Below, in pieces: positions 51,384 through 60,437 of a DNA stretch of 64,000 nt. The notes below the pieces were generated by a model. That model did no database searches. It had not been told where the DNA came from and saw only the letters and a list, made by a program, of their open reading frames with translations. Source of the DNA: Streptomyces sp. NBC_01224 (GTDB lineage: Bacteria > Actinomycetota > Actinomycetes > Streptomycetales > Streptomycetaceae); NCBI RefSeq assembly GCF_036002945.1, contig NZ_CP108529.1, positions 8,427,001 through 8,491,000 on the forward strand, given 5' to 3'. The position numbers were made by a program, and so were the translations under genes. Position 1 is the stretch's first letter. Each line of letters starts with the position of its first letter.

Positions 51384-51666
51384 GCACGCTCAAGGGACTT
51401 CAGCAACTACGGCTCATGCGCGTGGCTCTACGCCCCCGGCGCGGACATCTTCTCCGCCGGACTCGGCGGCGGCTCCGTAACACTCGACGGAACTTCCATG
51501 GCCACTTGGCATATTGCCGGTGTCGCCGCCCTCTACGAGCAGAGGAACCCGGGCGCCACGCCGGAGGGCATCGCGTTCCGGCTCGACGACCAGCCCACCG
51601 AGGTACGTCCTGTCCTGCCTGAGCCCGGGTTCGCCGAACCGGCTTCTGCACACCGGCGGACTCTGA
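51384..51666 (+). pseudogene. Remnant of an S8 subtilisin-like protease (C-terminal third, frameshifted)
   Basis: Forward codons from 51396 encode the end of a subtilisin fold (DFSNYGSCAWLYAPGADIFS, then GTSMATWHIAGVAALYEQ with catalytic-Ser GTSMA). After about 51600 the frame changes and the expected C-terminus (SPGSPNRLLHTGGL, TGA at 51664-51666) appears in the next frame. The Asp/His catalytic half is missing and a stop lies at 51381. A hairpin terminator follows. It is a dead gene left after truncation. Confidence 0.85.
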
Positions 51667-51692
51667 TCCCGGTCGGCCGACAGCGCACGACG

Positions 51693-51721
51693 AGCGGGGC
51701 CCGCAGCCGCAGGGCCCCGCT
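51693..51721 (+). terminator. Hairpin after the decayed protease
   Basis: AGCGGGGCCC (51693-51702) pairs perfectly with GGGCCCCGCT (51712-51721) with a 9-nt loop and TT after. It lies 27 bp after the remnant's natural stop, so the old terminator is preserved although the gene is dead. Confidence 0.65.
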
Positions 51722-51893
51722 TTCCGCTGTCGCACCCCCTGCCATCCGTGCACGCCACATGCATCGTACTGTCAAGCATTTACGAAAATTGCGCGGGATA
51801 TTGCTCTCCCCTGCATGCGGTGGTTGAGTGTGCCGCGCCCCGGCAGAGTGCCGGCCGAGGGCCTTCCGCGCTCATGCCCGAAGGGGACCACCG

Positions 51894-53306
51894 ATGAGAA
51901 GTGCTGGGTTCCGCCGTACACGCCGTGCCTCCGCCGTCACCCTCGTCACCGCGCTCGCCCTGACCGCCCTCGTCTCCTGCGGTACGAGCAGCAGCGGGGG
52001 CGGCAAGGGGGACGGATCCGAAGGCTCTTCCGACCTGTCGGCCCCGCTCGACCTGAAGGCGAAGGTGACGATCTCGATCGACTGCATGCCGCCGGCCGCC
52101 AAGGCCGCGGAACTGCGTGAGTGGAACGAGGACATCAAGACGTTCAAGAAGATGTACCCGAACGTCACGATCAGCGGGAAGTCCACCCCCGGCCAGTGCC
52201 TGGAGCCGCCGCGCTTCACGGCGATGCTCAAGGCGAAGTCTCAACCCGACGTGTTCTACGCCTACTTCACCGACCTGGAGCAGGCGCTCGACAACAACGG
52301 TGCCGAGGACATCTCCGCGTACGTCACCGACAGGACGGTGCCCGCGCTGAAGGACATCCAGCCCCAGGTGGTCGATGTGGCCCGCAAGGACGGCAAGCTC
52401 TACGCCCTGCCGACCAGCAACTACACCATGGGTCTGATGATCAACCGGAAGCTGTTCACCGAGGCCGGCCTCGACCCGGACCGGCCACCGGCAACCTGGG
52501 ACGCGGTCCGGGAGGCCAGTAGGAAGATCGCGGCACTCGGCAAGGGCATCGCGGGATACGGCGAGTACAGCGCGGGCAACACGGGCGGCTGGCACTTCAC
52601 CGCAGCCCAGTACTCTCTCGGCGGGGACGTGGTCGACTCCACCGGCAAGAAGGCCGCCTTCAACGACGAAACCGGCAAGCAGGTCCTCCAGCAGCTGCAC
52701 GACATGCGCTGGGAGGACAACAGCATGAGCCAGACCCAGCTGCTGAAGTGGGGCGACCTGCAGAAGCAGATAGCCAGCGACAAGCTCGGTATGTTCCTTG
52801 CCGCACCCGACGACATCACGTACATGGTCCAGCAACTCGGTGCCAGGTACGAGAACTTCGGCATGGGCCCGATCCCCGGCGCCGAGGGAACCCTCTTCGG
52901 CGGCAACAACTACATGATCAAGAAGGGCAGTTCGCCCAACCAGATCAAGGCCGCCATCGCCTGGCTCAACTTCAAGAACCTCACCCAGGGCAAGGGCCAG
53001 TTCGACTGGGCACGTACCAAGGCCGACCAGCTGCCCGTCGGACTGCCGCAGCCGAACTTCTTCCTGGGCGCAACCAAGACGAAGGACGACGCACAGCGGG
53101 TCGCCAACGCCACGATGCCGGTCGAGAACTTCAAGGCCTTCATGGACAACCCGGTCACCGGCAAGGCCGAGCCGCCGAAGGCGCAGGAGATCTACAAGAT
53201 CCTCGACAACGCCATGTCGGGGGTCCTCACCAACAGACACGCCGACATCGACAAATTGCTCTCCACCGCCGAACAGCAGGTCAATCAGGTTCTCGCGAAC
53301 CAGTGA
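51894..53306 (+). CDS. Sugar ABC importer substrate-binding lipoprotein
   Basis: A 470-residue solute-binding lipoprotein of the carbohydrate-uptake (MalE-like, family 1) class. The signal peptide ends in the lipobox LVSC (Cys29). A Gly/Ser linker follows, then a two-lobe PBP1 fold (ALPTSNYTMGLMINRKLFTEAG and WHFTAAQYSLGGDVVD are family signatures). ATG 51894 follows AAGGGGA. It is the first gene of binding protein-permease-permease-GH13, so it likely captures a maltooligosaccharide or alpha-glucoside. Confidence 0.92.
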   Translation: MRSAGFRRTRRASAVTLVTALALTALVSCGTSSSGGGKGDGSEGSSDLSAPLDLKAKVTISIDCMPPAAKAAELREWNEDIKTFKKMYPNVTISGKSTPGQCLEPPRFTAMLKAKSQPDVFYAYFTDLEQALDNNGAEDISAYVTDRTVPALKDIQPQVVDVARKDGKLYALPTSNYTMGLMINRKLFTEAGLDPDRPPATWDAVREASRKIAALGKGIAGYGEYSAGNTGGWHFTAAQYSLGGDVVDSTGKKAAFNDETGKQVLQQLHDMRWEDNSMSQTQLLKWGDLQKQIASDKLGMFLAAPDDITYMVQQLGARYENFGMGPIPGAEGTLFGGNNYMIKKGSSPNQIKAAIAWLNFKNLTQGKGQFDWARTKADQLPVGLPQPNFFLGATKTKDDAQRVANATMPVENFKAFMDNPVTGKAEPPKAQEIYKILDNAMSGVLTNRHADIDKLLSTAEQQVNQVLANQ

Positions 53307-53316
53307 CGGACGCGCG

Positions 53317-53341
53317 GGGCCGGGGCGCACCGCCCCGGCCC
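53317..53341 (+). promoter_or_regulatory. Intercistronic hairpin after the binding-protein gene
   Basis: GGGCCGGGGCG (53317-53327) pairs with CGCCCCGGCCC (53331-53341), 11-bp stem, 3-nt loop, in the 86-bp gap between binding protein and first permease. Such hairpins often stabilise or attenuate mRNA so that the binding protein is made in excess. Confidence 0.55.
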
Positions 53342-53392
53342 GGCATCCGGCCGTCCGTCTGCGCTTCAGTACACCGGCACCGAGGAGACATC

Positions 53393-54355
53393 ATGTCGGC
53401 CCCCACCCTGTCCACCAGCAAGGCGGCCGGGCCACGCCGTGGACACCAGGGCCCCGCCCGTACGGACTCCGGCCGCCAGGAGTTCCGGCGAACACTGCGC
53501 CGCAACATCTCCGCGCACGGCTTTCTGATCGGAGCGGTGCTCTGCTTCTCGTTCTTCTCCTGGTACCCGATGGTCCGGGAGTTCATCCTGGCCTTCCAGA
53601 AGAACGAGGACGGACGGACCACCTGGGCCGGCTGGTCCAACCTCAGCCACGTCTTCAACGACCCGGCCTTCTGGCAGGCCTGGCGCAACACCCTGCTCTT
53701 CACCGGGCTCGCGCTCCTGCTGGGCTTCGCGGTGCCGTTCGTCGTCGCTGTCGTCCTCAATGAATTCCGGCACGGAGAGGGCTACTTGCGGCTTCTGGTC
53801 TATCTGCCGGTGATGCTGCCCCCGGTCGCCTCCGTACTTCTCTTCAAGTATTTCTACGACCCCGGCTACGGGCTCTTCAACCGTGTCCTGGAACTCCTCC
53901 ACCTCCCGGCCCAGCAATGGCTCCAGTCCACCGACACCGCCATGCTCTCGGTCGTCATCGCAGCCACCTGGATGAACATGGGCGGCGCCACCCTGATCTA
54001 TCTCGCCGCCCTCCAGGGCATCCCGGGCGAACTCTACGAAGCGGCCGAGCTCGACGGCGCCGGGCTGCTGCGCAAGGTCTGGCACGTCACCGTCCCGCAG
54101 ACCCGGCTCATCCTCTCGCTGCTCCTGCTGATGCAGATCATCGCGACGATGCAGGTCTTCACCGAGCCCTTCCTGCTCACCAACGGCGCAGGCCCCGAGG
54201 GCTCCACCACCACCGTCGTCTACCTCATCTATCAGTACGCCTTCAACTTCAACAACTACGGCAGTGCGGCGGCACTCGGCCTCGTCCTGCTCGTCGTCCT
54301 CGCGGGATTCTCCGCGGTGTACGTACGACTGAGCCGCAGCAGCGAAGACCAGTAG
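53393..54355 (+). CDS. Sugar ABC importer permease (MalF-like)
   Basis: A 320-residue membrane protein with six helices and the EAA loop (YEAAELDGAGLLRKVWHVTVP). A cytoplasmic Arg-rich N-terminus of 40 residues precedes the first helix. It pairs with the next permease. ATG 53393 has GAGGAG about seven nt upstream. No ATPase gene lies in the operon; in Streptomyces the shared MsiK usually serves such importers. Confidence 0.92.
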   Translation: MSAPTLSTSKAAGPRRGHQGPARTDSGRQEFRRTLRRNISAHGFLIGAVLCFSFFSWYPMVREFILAFQKNEDGRTTWAGWSNLSHVFNDPAFWQAWRNTLLFTGLALLLGFAVPFVVAVVLNEFRHGEGYLRLLVYLPVMLPPVASVLLFKYFYDPGYGLFNRVLELLHLPAQQWLQSTDTAMLSVVIAATWMNMGGATLIYLAALQGIPGELYEAAELDGAGLLRKVWHVTVPQTRLILSLLLLMQIIATMQVFTEPFLLTNGAGPEGSTTTVVYLIYQYAFNFNNYGSAAALGLVLLVVLAGFSAVYVRLSRSSEDQ

Positions 54356-54366
54356 GGGGCCCGACC

Positions 54367-55317
54367 ATGGCATCGAACACCCTTGTCTCCCGACGGCGCG
54401 TCCCCGGACGGCGCAGGGCCGGGCGGCGCGCCGACGACCCGGGACGCCAACGGACCCTGATCTCACCGGCCCAGCTCGCCAGGCCCCGGGGCAAGGCCGT
54501 CTACTGGATCGTCCTCGCCCTGGTGATCATCCTGTTCACCGTGGCCTTCATGGGACCGCTGTACTGGATGGTCACCGGCGGACTCAAGACCACCCAGGAA
54601 GCCGTACAGAGCCCGCCCACTGCCTTCCCCGCCTCCGTCCACACCGAGAACTACTCCCGGGCCTGGACCGTGATGGACCTGTCCGGACTTCTCTTCAACA
54701 CCCTCTACTACGCGTTCGGCGCGCTCGCCTTCCAACTGCTCTTCGACGTCGCCGCCGCCTACTCGCTGTCCAGACTCCGCCCGGTGTTCGGCAAGGCCAT
54801 CCTCGGCATGATGCTGGCCACCCTGATGATCCCGGCCACCGTCCTCGTCGTACCTCAGTACCTCACGGTCCTCGACGTGCCCATCGTGCAGCGCAATCTG
54901 CTCAACTCACCCTGGGTCATCTGGCTGCCGTCCGTCACCAACGCCTTCAACATCTTCCTGCTGAAGCGGTTCTTCGACTCGATACCGGGCGAACTGCTGG
55001 ACGCCGCCGCCATCGACGGAGCCACGCCGCTGCGCACCCTGCGTTCGGTGGTCCTGCCGATCTCCCGGCCGATCCTCGGCGTCGTCTCCATCTTCGCGGT
55101 CGTCGGTGTGTGGAAGGACTTCCTCTGGCCGATGCTCACCCTGCCGGATCCGGGCAAACAGACCCTCAACGTGGGCATCTACTCGCTGGCGAGCGGGGTA
55201 CCCGAGAACGTACTCATCGCCGCGCTCACCATCGCCTCCGTCCCGACGCTCCTCATCTTCCTGCTCTTCCAGCGCAACATCATGAGCGGTCTCACCGCAG
55301 GCGGCCTCAAGGGTTAG
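54367..55317 (+). CDS. Sugar ABC importer permease (MalG-like)
   Basis: A 316-residue membrane protein with six helices, the EAA loop variant LLDAAAIDGATPLRTLRSVVLP, and a basic N-terminus of about 50 residues. It starts 11 bp after the MalF-like gene, partner in the same importer. The end RNIMSGLTAGGLKG is typical of this subunit. Confidence 0.92.
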   Translation: MASNTLVSRRRVPGRRRAGRRADDPGRQRTLISPAQLARPRGKAVYWIVLALVIILFTVAFMGPLYWMVTGGLKTTQEAVQSPPTAFPASVHTENYSRAWTVMDLSGLLFNTLYYAFGALAFQLLFDVAAAYSLSRLRPVFGKAILGMMLATLMIPATVLVVPQYLTVLDVPIVQRNLLNSPWVIWLPSVTNAFNIFLLKRFFDSIPGELLDAAAIDGATPLRTLRSVVLPISRPILGVVSIFAVVGVWKDFLWPMLTLPDPGKQTLNVGIYSLASGVPENVLIAALTIASVPTLLIFLLFQRNIMSGLTAGGLKG

Positions 55318-55432
55318 CCCCTGCCGTCGAACTGCCGTCACCCCCAGCACTCCGCCGTCGGCTCTCTTCCATCCAGCGCCCTGCTGTCCGGGGCCGGCGG
55401 CGGAGTCCCCACCTGCCCGAAAGGAACGCCAC

Positions 55433-57058
55433 GTGGCAGCCAGCCTTCCGTCCGAGGCCACCGCGAACTGGTGGCGCGACGCCGCCATCTACCAGATCTA
55501 TGTACGCAGCTTCGCCGATGGCGACGGTGACGGGACCGGAGATCTGGCGGGAGTACGGGCCAAGCTGCCCCACCTCGTCGAACTGGGCGTGGACGCGGTC
55601 TGGTTCACCCCCTGGTATCTGTCGCCGCTCGCCGACGGCGGATACGACGTGGCCGACTACCGCACCATCGACCCCGCCTTCGGCAGTCTCGCCGAGGCCG
55701 AGAAGCTGATCGTGGAGGCCCGCGAGCTGGGCATCCGTACGATCGTCGACGTCGTCCCCAACCATGTCTCCGACCAGCACGCATGGTTCCGTGCGGCCCT
55801 CGCCGCCGGACCCGGCAGCCCCGAGCGGGAACGCTTCCACTTCCGGACCGGACGCGGCACGGACGGAGAGCTCCCGCCCAATGACTGGGTCTCCGAATTC
55901 GGCGGCGTCCCGTGGACCCGGCTGGAGGACGGTGAGTGGTACCTGCACCTGTTCGCCACCCAGCAGCCCGACCTCAACTGGGCACACCCGGCCGTCCGCC
56001 AGGAACACGAGGACGTGCTCCGCTTCTGGTTCGAGCGGGGCGTGTCGGGTGTACGGATCGACTCGGCGGCCCTGCTCGTCAAGGACCCCGCACTGCCCGA
56101 CTTCGTCAAGGGCCGCGACCCCCACCCGTTCACCGACCGTGACGAACTCCACGACATCTACCGCTCCTGGCGGGCCATCGCCGACGAGTACGGGGCGGTC
56201 TTCGTCGGCGAGGTCTGGCTCCCGGACAGCGAACGCTTCGCCCGCTATCTGCGCCCCGACGAACTGCATACCGCCTTCAACTTCAACTTCCTGGCCTGCC
56301 CCTGGGAGGCTGTGCCGCTGCGCACCGCGATCGACGACACGATCGCCGAGCACGCCTCGGTCGGCGCCCCCGCCACCTGGGTCCTGTGCAACCACGATGT
56401 GACCCGGACCGTCACCAGGTACGGCCGCGAGGACACCGGATTCGACTTCGGGGCCAAGTCCTTCGGCACACCGACTGACCTGGCACTCGGCACTCGGCGG
56501 GCCCGCGCCGCGGCCCTGCTGTCACTGGCCCTGCCCGGTGCGGCCTACCTCTACCAGGGCGAGGAACTGGGTCTTCCGGAGGCAGAAATTCCGTGTGGCC
56601 GGATCCAGGACCCCATGCACTTCCGCTCGGGCGGCACCGACCCGGGGCGCGACGGGTGCCGGGTGCCGCTGCCGTGGTCGGCGCAGGCTCCGTACGCCGG
56701 CTTCGGCTCCACCACGGAGCCGTGGCTTCCGCAGCCGGCCGACTGGTCCTCGTACGCCGCCGACCGGCAGAGCGCCGATCCGCAGTCGATGCTCAGCCTC
56801 TACCGCGAAGCTCTGCGGCTGCGCCGGGCCGAGCCGGGCTTCCGGGTGGCGGCGGGTTCCGGTGCGCAGCAGATGACCTGGCTGCCCTCGGCGCCCGGGG
56901 TGCTCGCCTTCACCCGGACCGGAGGACTGATCTGCGTCGCCAATCTGGACGTGGAACCCGTCGAACTGCCCGGACACACGGACGTCCTTCTCACCAGTGG
57001 GCCGCTGGACGAGGAGGGGAGGCTGCCGCAGGACACGACGGCCTGGCTGCGGAACTGA
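55433..57058 (+). CDS. GH13 alpha-glucosidase
   Basis: A 541-residue cytoplasmic (no signal peptide) glycoside hydrolase family 13 enzyme splitting alpha-glucosides. It has AAIYQIYVRSFADGDGDGTGD, DVVPNHVSDQH, the nucleophile Asp in GVRIDSA (about 208), the acid Glu in VGEVWLP (about 259), and the third Asp in CNHDVTR (about 320). It follows the importer after 115 bp, so imported oligosaccharides such as maltose or isomaltose are hydrolysed inside. GTG 55433. Confidence 0.93.
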   Translation: MAASLPSEATANWWRDAAIYQIYVRSFADGDGDGTGDLAGVRAKLPHLVELGVDAVWFTPWYLSPLADGGYDVADYRTIDPAFGSLAEAEKLIVEARELGIRTIVDVVPNHVSDQHAWFRAALAAGPGSPERERFHFRTGRGTDGELPPNDWVSEFGGVPWTRLEDGEWYLHLFATQQPDLNWAHPAVRQEHEDVLRFWFERGVSGVRIDSAALLVKDPALPDFVKGRDPHPFTDRDELHDIYRSWRAIADEYGAVFVGEVWLPDSERFARYLRPDELHTAFNFNFLACPWEAVPLRTAIDDTIAEHASVGAPATWVLCNHDVTRTVTRYGREDTGFDFGAKSFGTPTDLALGTRRARAAALLSLALPGAAYLYQGEELGLPEAEIPCGRIQDPMHFRSGGTDPGRDGCRVPLPWSAQAPYAGFGSTTEPWLPQPADWSSYAADRQSADPQSMLSLYREALRLRRAEPGFRVAAGSGAQQMTWLPSAPGVLAFTRTGGLICVANLDVEPVELPGHTDVLLTSGPLDEEGRLPQDTTAWLRN

Positions 57059-57148
57059 CCGCGGGGGAGCCGACGGGGCGACCGGCAATCCGTGCGGTGG
57101 GCCTGCGGCAGGATCGCGGGGGGACGAGGGCTGCGGCACAGTGGGCAT

Positions 57149-57466
57149 ATGGACGATCTGAATGCCCTCGCCGACGAGCATCTGGCCGCGGCCCGCACCT
57201 CAGCACACGGCCGCAGCGCCCATCGCCTGCTGCATGAGGAACCCCTGCGCCAGACCGTCATCGCCCTCACCTCCGGCTCCGCCCTCGACGAGCACAACGC
57301 ACCCGCCGCGGCCTCCCTCCAGGTGCTCCGCGGCAGAGTACGCCTCACGGCGCCCTCCGGCGATGTGGAGCTGAGTGCCGGAGGACTCCACCCGATCCCG
57401 CAGGAGCGGCACGGGCTGCTGGCGCTGGAGGACGCCGTAGTGCTGCTGACGACCGTCAACGAGTGA
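57149..57466 (+). CDS. Small cupin-domain protein
   Basis: A 105-residue single-domain cupin (HNAPAAASLQVLRGRVRLT as motif 1, with AGGLHPIPQERHGLLALE near motif 2). His residues in both motifs suggest metal binding. Possible binding or isomerase role; substrate unknown. It lies 90 bp after the GH13 gene in the same direction. Its last 11 bp overlap the convergent MFS gene. Confidence 0.82.
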   Translation: MDDLNALADEHLAAARTSAHGRSAHRLLHEEPLRQTVIALTSGSALDEHNAPAAASLQVLRGRVRLTAPSGDVELSAGGLHPIPQERHGLLALEDAVVLLTTVNE

Positions 57467-58721
57467 CGGCGACGGACCCGGGACGTGTGGCGGAGGCCAT
57501 CCGGACACGCTCCAGGACCCACAGCACAAGGCTTCCGGCGGCCAGCGAAGCGCCCAGGATGCAGATGCCGCTCCAGCCCGCCCGTGCCCAGACCACCGAA
57601 GCGAGTGCGGCTCCGGCCGCCCCGCCCATGAAGAAGAGCGTCATGAATCCGGAGTTGATCCGGTTGCGGGCCTCCGGGCGGAGCGCGTAGATCACATTCT
57701 GTGCGCTGTTGAGCCCCGCCTGCTGGGCGATGTTCAGCGAGATCACCCCGATCGCCAGCCACAGCAGGGAGGACTCGCCGGCCAGCAGAGGCAGCCAGGA
57801 GAGCGTGAGGAGCGCGGCCGCCGTTCCCGACACCGCCTGTACCCGGCCGCGGTCGCTCAACCGGGCCGCGAAGTTCATGCCCACCACACCGATGACGCCC
57901 ACCAGGCCGAAGAGTCCGATGGCGGCCGCATTCCAGCGGAAAGGGGGCCGGGTCAGCAGAAAGGTCAGCGCGGTCAGCTGCACGCTGTACGAGGCCATGG
58001 AGAACGCGCCGATGGCTGCCCGCCAGCGGAGCAGAGGCTCCTGCCGCAGCAGGGACAGTGTGGAGCGCAGAAGTCCGGTGTACGACATCGGGGCCGAGTC
58101 GCGCTGCCGGGGCAGCCGGGGGAGTCGTTTGTGCAGAAGTATCGCCATGACGGCCATGAGCAGCGCGTTGACCCAGTACGCGGTCCGCCAGCCGCCGAGC
58201 TCGGAGAGCGCGCCGGAGGCCATCCGGCCGAACAGCCCGCCGAGCAGGACACCGGACATGACGACGCCGACGATCCTGCCGCGTTCGGCCGGAGCCGCGA
58301 GCGTCGCCGCGAACGGCACCACGACCTGCGCGCCGACGGAGGTCAGCGCGGTGAGCAGGGTCCCGGCGATCAGCAGGGGGCCGGTGGGGGCAGCGGCCGT
58401 GGCCAGGAGGAAGAAGGCGGTCAGCGCGAACAGGCTCACGGCGAGTCGGCGGCGTTCCATGATGTCCCCGAGGGGAACGAGCAGGATCAGGCCCACCGCG
58501 TAACCGGCCTGGGCGGCGGTCACGATCAGCCCTGCCGCGGTGACACCGATGTGCAGATTCACCTCGATGATGTCGAGCAGCGGCTGCGCGAAGTAGTTGC
58601 CGGCGGCCGAGAGTCCGGCAGCGAGGGCCATCAGCAGGACCAGGCCGCGCCCGAGCGAGGGCGAATCGGGGAGAGTGCGCGGGACAGCCCGGTTTCGGGT
58701 CCCGTGTGTGGAATGAGCCAT
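57456..58721 (-). CDS. MFS exporter (12-helix)
   Basis: A 421-residue major facilitator permease with 12 hydrophobic helices. It has the motif A loop VPLGDIMERRRLAV between helices 2 and 3 and the helix-5 GGLFGRMASG segment, pointing to a drug/proton or sugar-efflux type. ATG 58721 is taken (GAGGGA just upstream); an in-frame ATG at 58751 adds ten residues. Divergent from the LysR gene 80 bp away, its probable regulator. Confidence 0.87.
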   Translation of the reverse strand: MAHSTHGTRNRAVPRTLPDSPSLGRGLVLLMALAAGLSAAGNYFAQPLLDIIEVNLHIGVTAAGLIVTAAQAGYAVGLILLVPLGDIMERRRLAVSLFALTAFFLLATAAAPTGPLLIAGTLLTALTSVGAQVVVPFAATLAAPAERGRIVGVVMSGVLLGGLFGRMASGALSELGGWRTAYWVNALLMAVMAILLHKRLPRLPRQRDSAPMSYTGLLRSTLSLLRQEPLLRWRAAIGAFSMASYSVQLTALTFLLTRPPFRWNAAAIGLFGLVGVIGVVGMNFAARLSDRGRVQAVSGTAAALLTLSWLPLLAGESSLLWLAIGVISLNIAQQAGLNSAQNVIYALRPEARNRINSGFMTLFFMGGAAGAALASVVWARAGWSGICILGASLAAGSLVLWVLERVRMASATRPGSVAVTR

Positions 58722-58772
58722 GTCCCTCAGCGTCGGGGATCCACCATCCATGAGTCCAACACATGTTTTTCA

Positions 58773-58800
58773 TTCCATCGATCGTGATTCATGATGGATG
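58773..58800. promoter_or_regulatory. Candidate LysR operator in the MFS/LysR gap
   Basis: CCATC (58775-58779) and GATGG (58793-58797) form an inverted repeat around an AT-rich core in the 80-bp gap between divergent starts, about 5 bp before the LysR ATG. The spacing is compatible with a T-N11-A-type LysR site, but no exact consensus is visible. Confidence 0.35.
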
Positions 58801-58801
58801 C

Positions 58802-59678
58802 ATGGAACTTCAGCAGATGCGGTACGTCGTCGCGGTGGCCGAACTGGGGAACTTCACCCGCGCCGCGAAGAGATGTCTGGTCGTCCAGTCCGCGTTGAGT
58901 CATCAGATCGCGCGGCTGGAGAAGGAGCTGGGGGCCCGGCTCTTCGACCGCACCAGCCGTCAGGTGCGGCTCACCGCGGCAGGCGAGGCGTTCCTGCCGG
59001 AGGCCAGGCAGGCGCTGGACGCGGCGGAGCGGGCCCGTGCCGAAGTGGCCGCCACGGCGGGGGAGGTCCGCGGGCGCCTTGCGGTCGGAGCCATCCCGAC
59101 CGTCGCCGCGGTCGATATCCCGGTTGCGTTGCGGGCGTTCCACCTCCGCTACCCGAAGGTGCACATCGTCCTGCGCGACGGGGGCGAGCAAGGACCTGGT
59201 CCAGGAGGTGCGGGACGGCGCGCTCGACGTGGCGTTCCTGGGCGTGCTGCCGAGCTACCGGCCAAAGGGCGTGAGCGATCACGAGCTCGCCACGGGCGAA
59301 CTGGTCGCCGTCGTGGCCCCCACCCACTCCCTGGCCGGTGAGGCGGAAGTGGGTCTGGAACGGCTGGCGAAGGAGATGTTCGTCGACTACCCCGACGGCA
59401 CCGCGGCCCGGGCACAGTCGGAGGAGGCGTTCGCGGCGATGGGGCTCACCCGCGAGGTGGCCTTCGAGGTCAGCGGCACCGACTTCATCGTCCGGCTGGT
59501 CCGCAGCGGGCTCGGCATCGCCATGCTTCCGGCCGCCTTCGCGGCGGAACTGACCGGAGTACAGGTGCTGCCCGTCCGCGACGCGCCCGCCCGCACGGAG
59601 CGGTTGGTCTGGAGCCGCTTCCGCCCCACCCCGGCCGCTGCGGCATTCCTGACCGGACTCGGTGTCGACGCCGGCTGA
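58802..59678 (+). pseudogene. LysR-family regulator with a +1 frameshift
   Basis: The first frame (58802 on) gives the winged helix-turn-helix (MRYVVAVAELGNFTRAAKRC) and half of the effector domain up to HIVLRDG. The protein then continues in the next frame (SKDLVQEVRDGALDVAFLG onward) to TGA at 59676-59678, as a normal LysR C-terminus of about 160 residues. One extra G in the five-G run at 59180-59184 explains the break. It would be a 291-residue OxyR/CynR-type regulator if repaired. It may be a sequencing error or a real mutation. Confidence 0.85.
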
Positions 59679-59687
59679 ACATTCCCT

Positions 59688-59837
59688 TCAGCCTTCCGGC
59701 AGCGACCGGCGGCGGCTTTGCAGGAAGTCCCGCTCGGCCGTGTTCTCCGTGCGGTCGACAGCGGCGTCGTACGCCGACGCGGCGTCCGAGGTACGGCCCA
59801 GCCTGCGGAGCAGATCGGCCGGAGAAGCTCGATGTCC
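59688..59837 (-). pseudogene. Remnant of an ECF sigma factor (C-terminal end)
   Basis: The reverse strand encodes about 48 residues (SPADLLRRLGRTSDAASAYD, then a TAERDFLQSRRRSLPEG end, TGA at 59688-59690) identical in style to the C-terminus of SigJ/DUF6596-type sigma factors. The rest of the gene is missing. It lies about 90 bp after the YCII gene on the same strand, the classic pairing of YCII (DGPF) with this sigma class. Confidence 0.7.
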
Positions 59838-59927
59838 GCGGCGGGCAACGCAGGCGCGTCAGGTGCGCCGGCCGGGAGGAAGGAGCGGGTGTGCCCGCCG
59901 AGGTGGCAGGACCGGGTGCACCGGCCA

Positions 59928-60284
59928 TCAGCCCTCCGCTTCACCCTCGAACGGGCGGACCTCGATGGGCAGCGTGATAGCCCGCGCGGCCTTGCGGCCC
60001 CAGTCGAGGGCGGCATCCAGATCGGGCGCCTTGATGATGCACAGCCCGCCGAGGTACTCCTTCCCCTCGATGTACGGGCCGTCGGTGAGCAGCGTGTCGC
60101 CGTCCTTCGCCCGCACGACGGTGGCCGTGGTCGGGGAGCTCAGCCCGCCGGCGAACACCCAGGCCCCGGCCTGTCGGAGCTCCTGGTGGAAGCCGTGCAC
60201 GTTCCGCATGATCTGTTCCAGTGCCTCGGGGGAGGGCGGCTCGGCCTCGGACGGTGTGACCACGCTGAGCAGGTAGTGCTTCAT
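59928..60284 (-). CDS. YCII-family (DGPF) protein
   Basis: A 118-residue small ferredoxin-like dimer-forming protein. It carries the DGPY motif (LLTDGPYIEGKEYLGG), as in YCII/DGPF proteins paired with ECF sigma factors. AGGAGG lies six nt before ATG 60284. Its usual sigma factor partner, normally the next gene, is only a remnant (59688-59837), so its role may be orphaned. Confidence 0.87.
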   Translation of the reverse strand: MKHYLLSVVTPSEAEPPSPEALEQIMRNVHGFHQELRQAGAWVFAGGLSSPTTATVVRAKDGDTLLTDGPYIEGKEYLGGLCIIKAPDLDAALDWGRKAARAITLPIEVRPFEGEAEG

Positions 60285-60404
60285 GGTGCGCCTCCTGGGA
60301 TGCGACGCCAGCGCCGTGCCGGTGTTTTACCCTCTATACGAACGGGTACCGCCCGGATCGATACGGAACACGGTCGTGTTCGAAGAATTTCTGCCCGAGA
60401 CTTG

Positions 60405-60418
60405 TGGGAGCGCTCCCA
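60405..60418. promoter_or_regulatory. Perfect CebR-type operator (TGGGAGCGCTCCCA)
   Basis: A perfect 14-bp palindrome that equals the CebR box known from Streptomyces cellulose/cellobiose regulons. It is centred about 27 bp upstream of the GNAT start at 60438, a position where a LacI-type repressor would block transcription. No cellulolytic gene is adjacent in this window. Confidence 0.8.
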
Positions 60419-60437
60419 GGCTCGGCAAGATGAGGCA

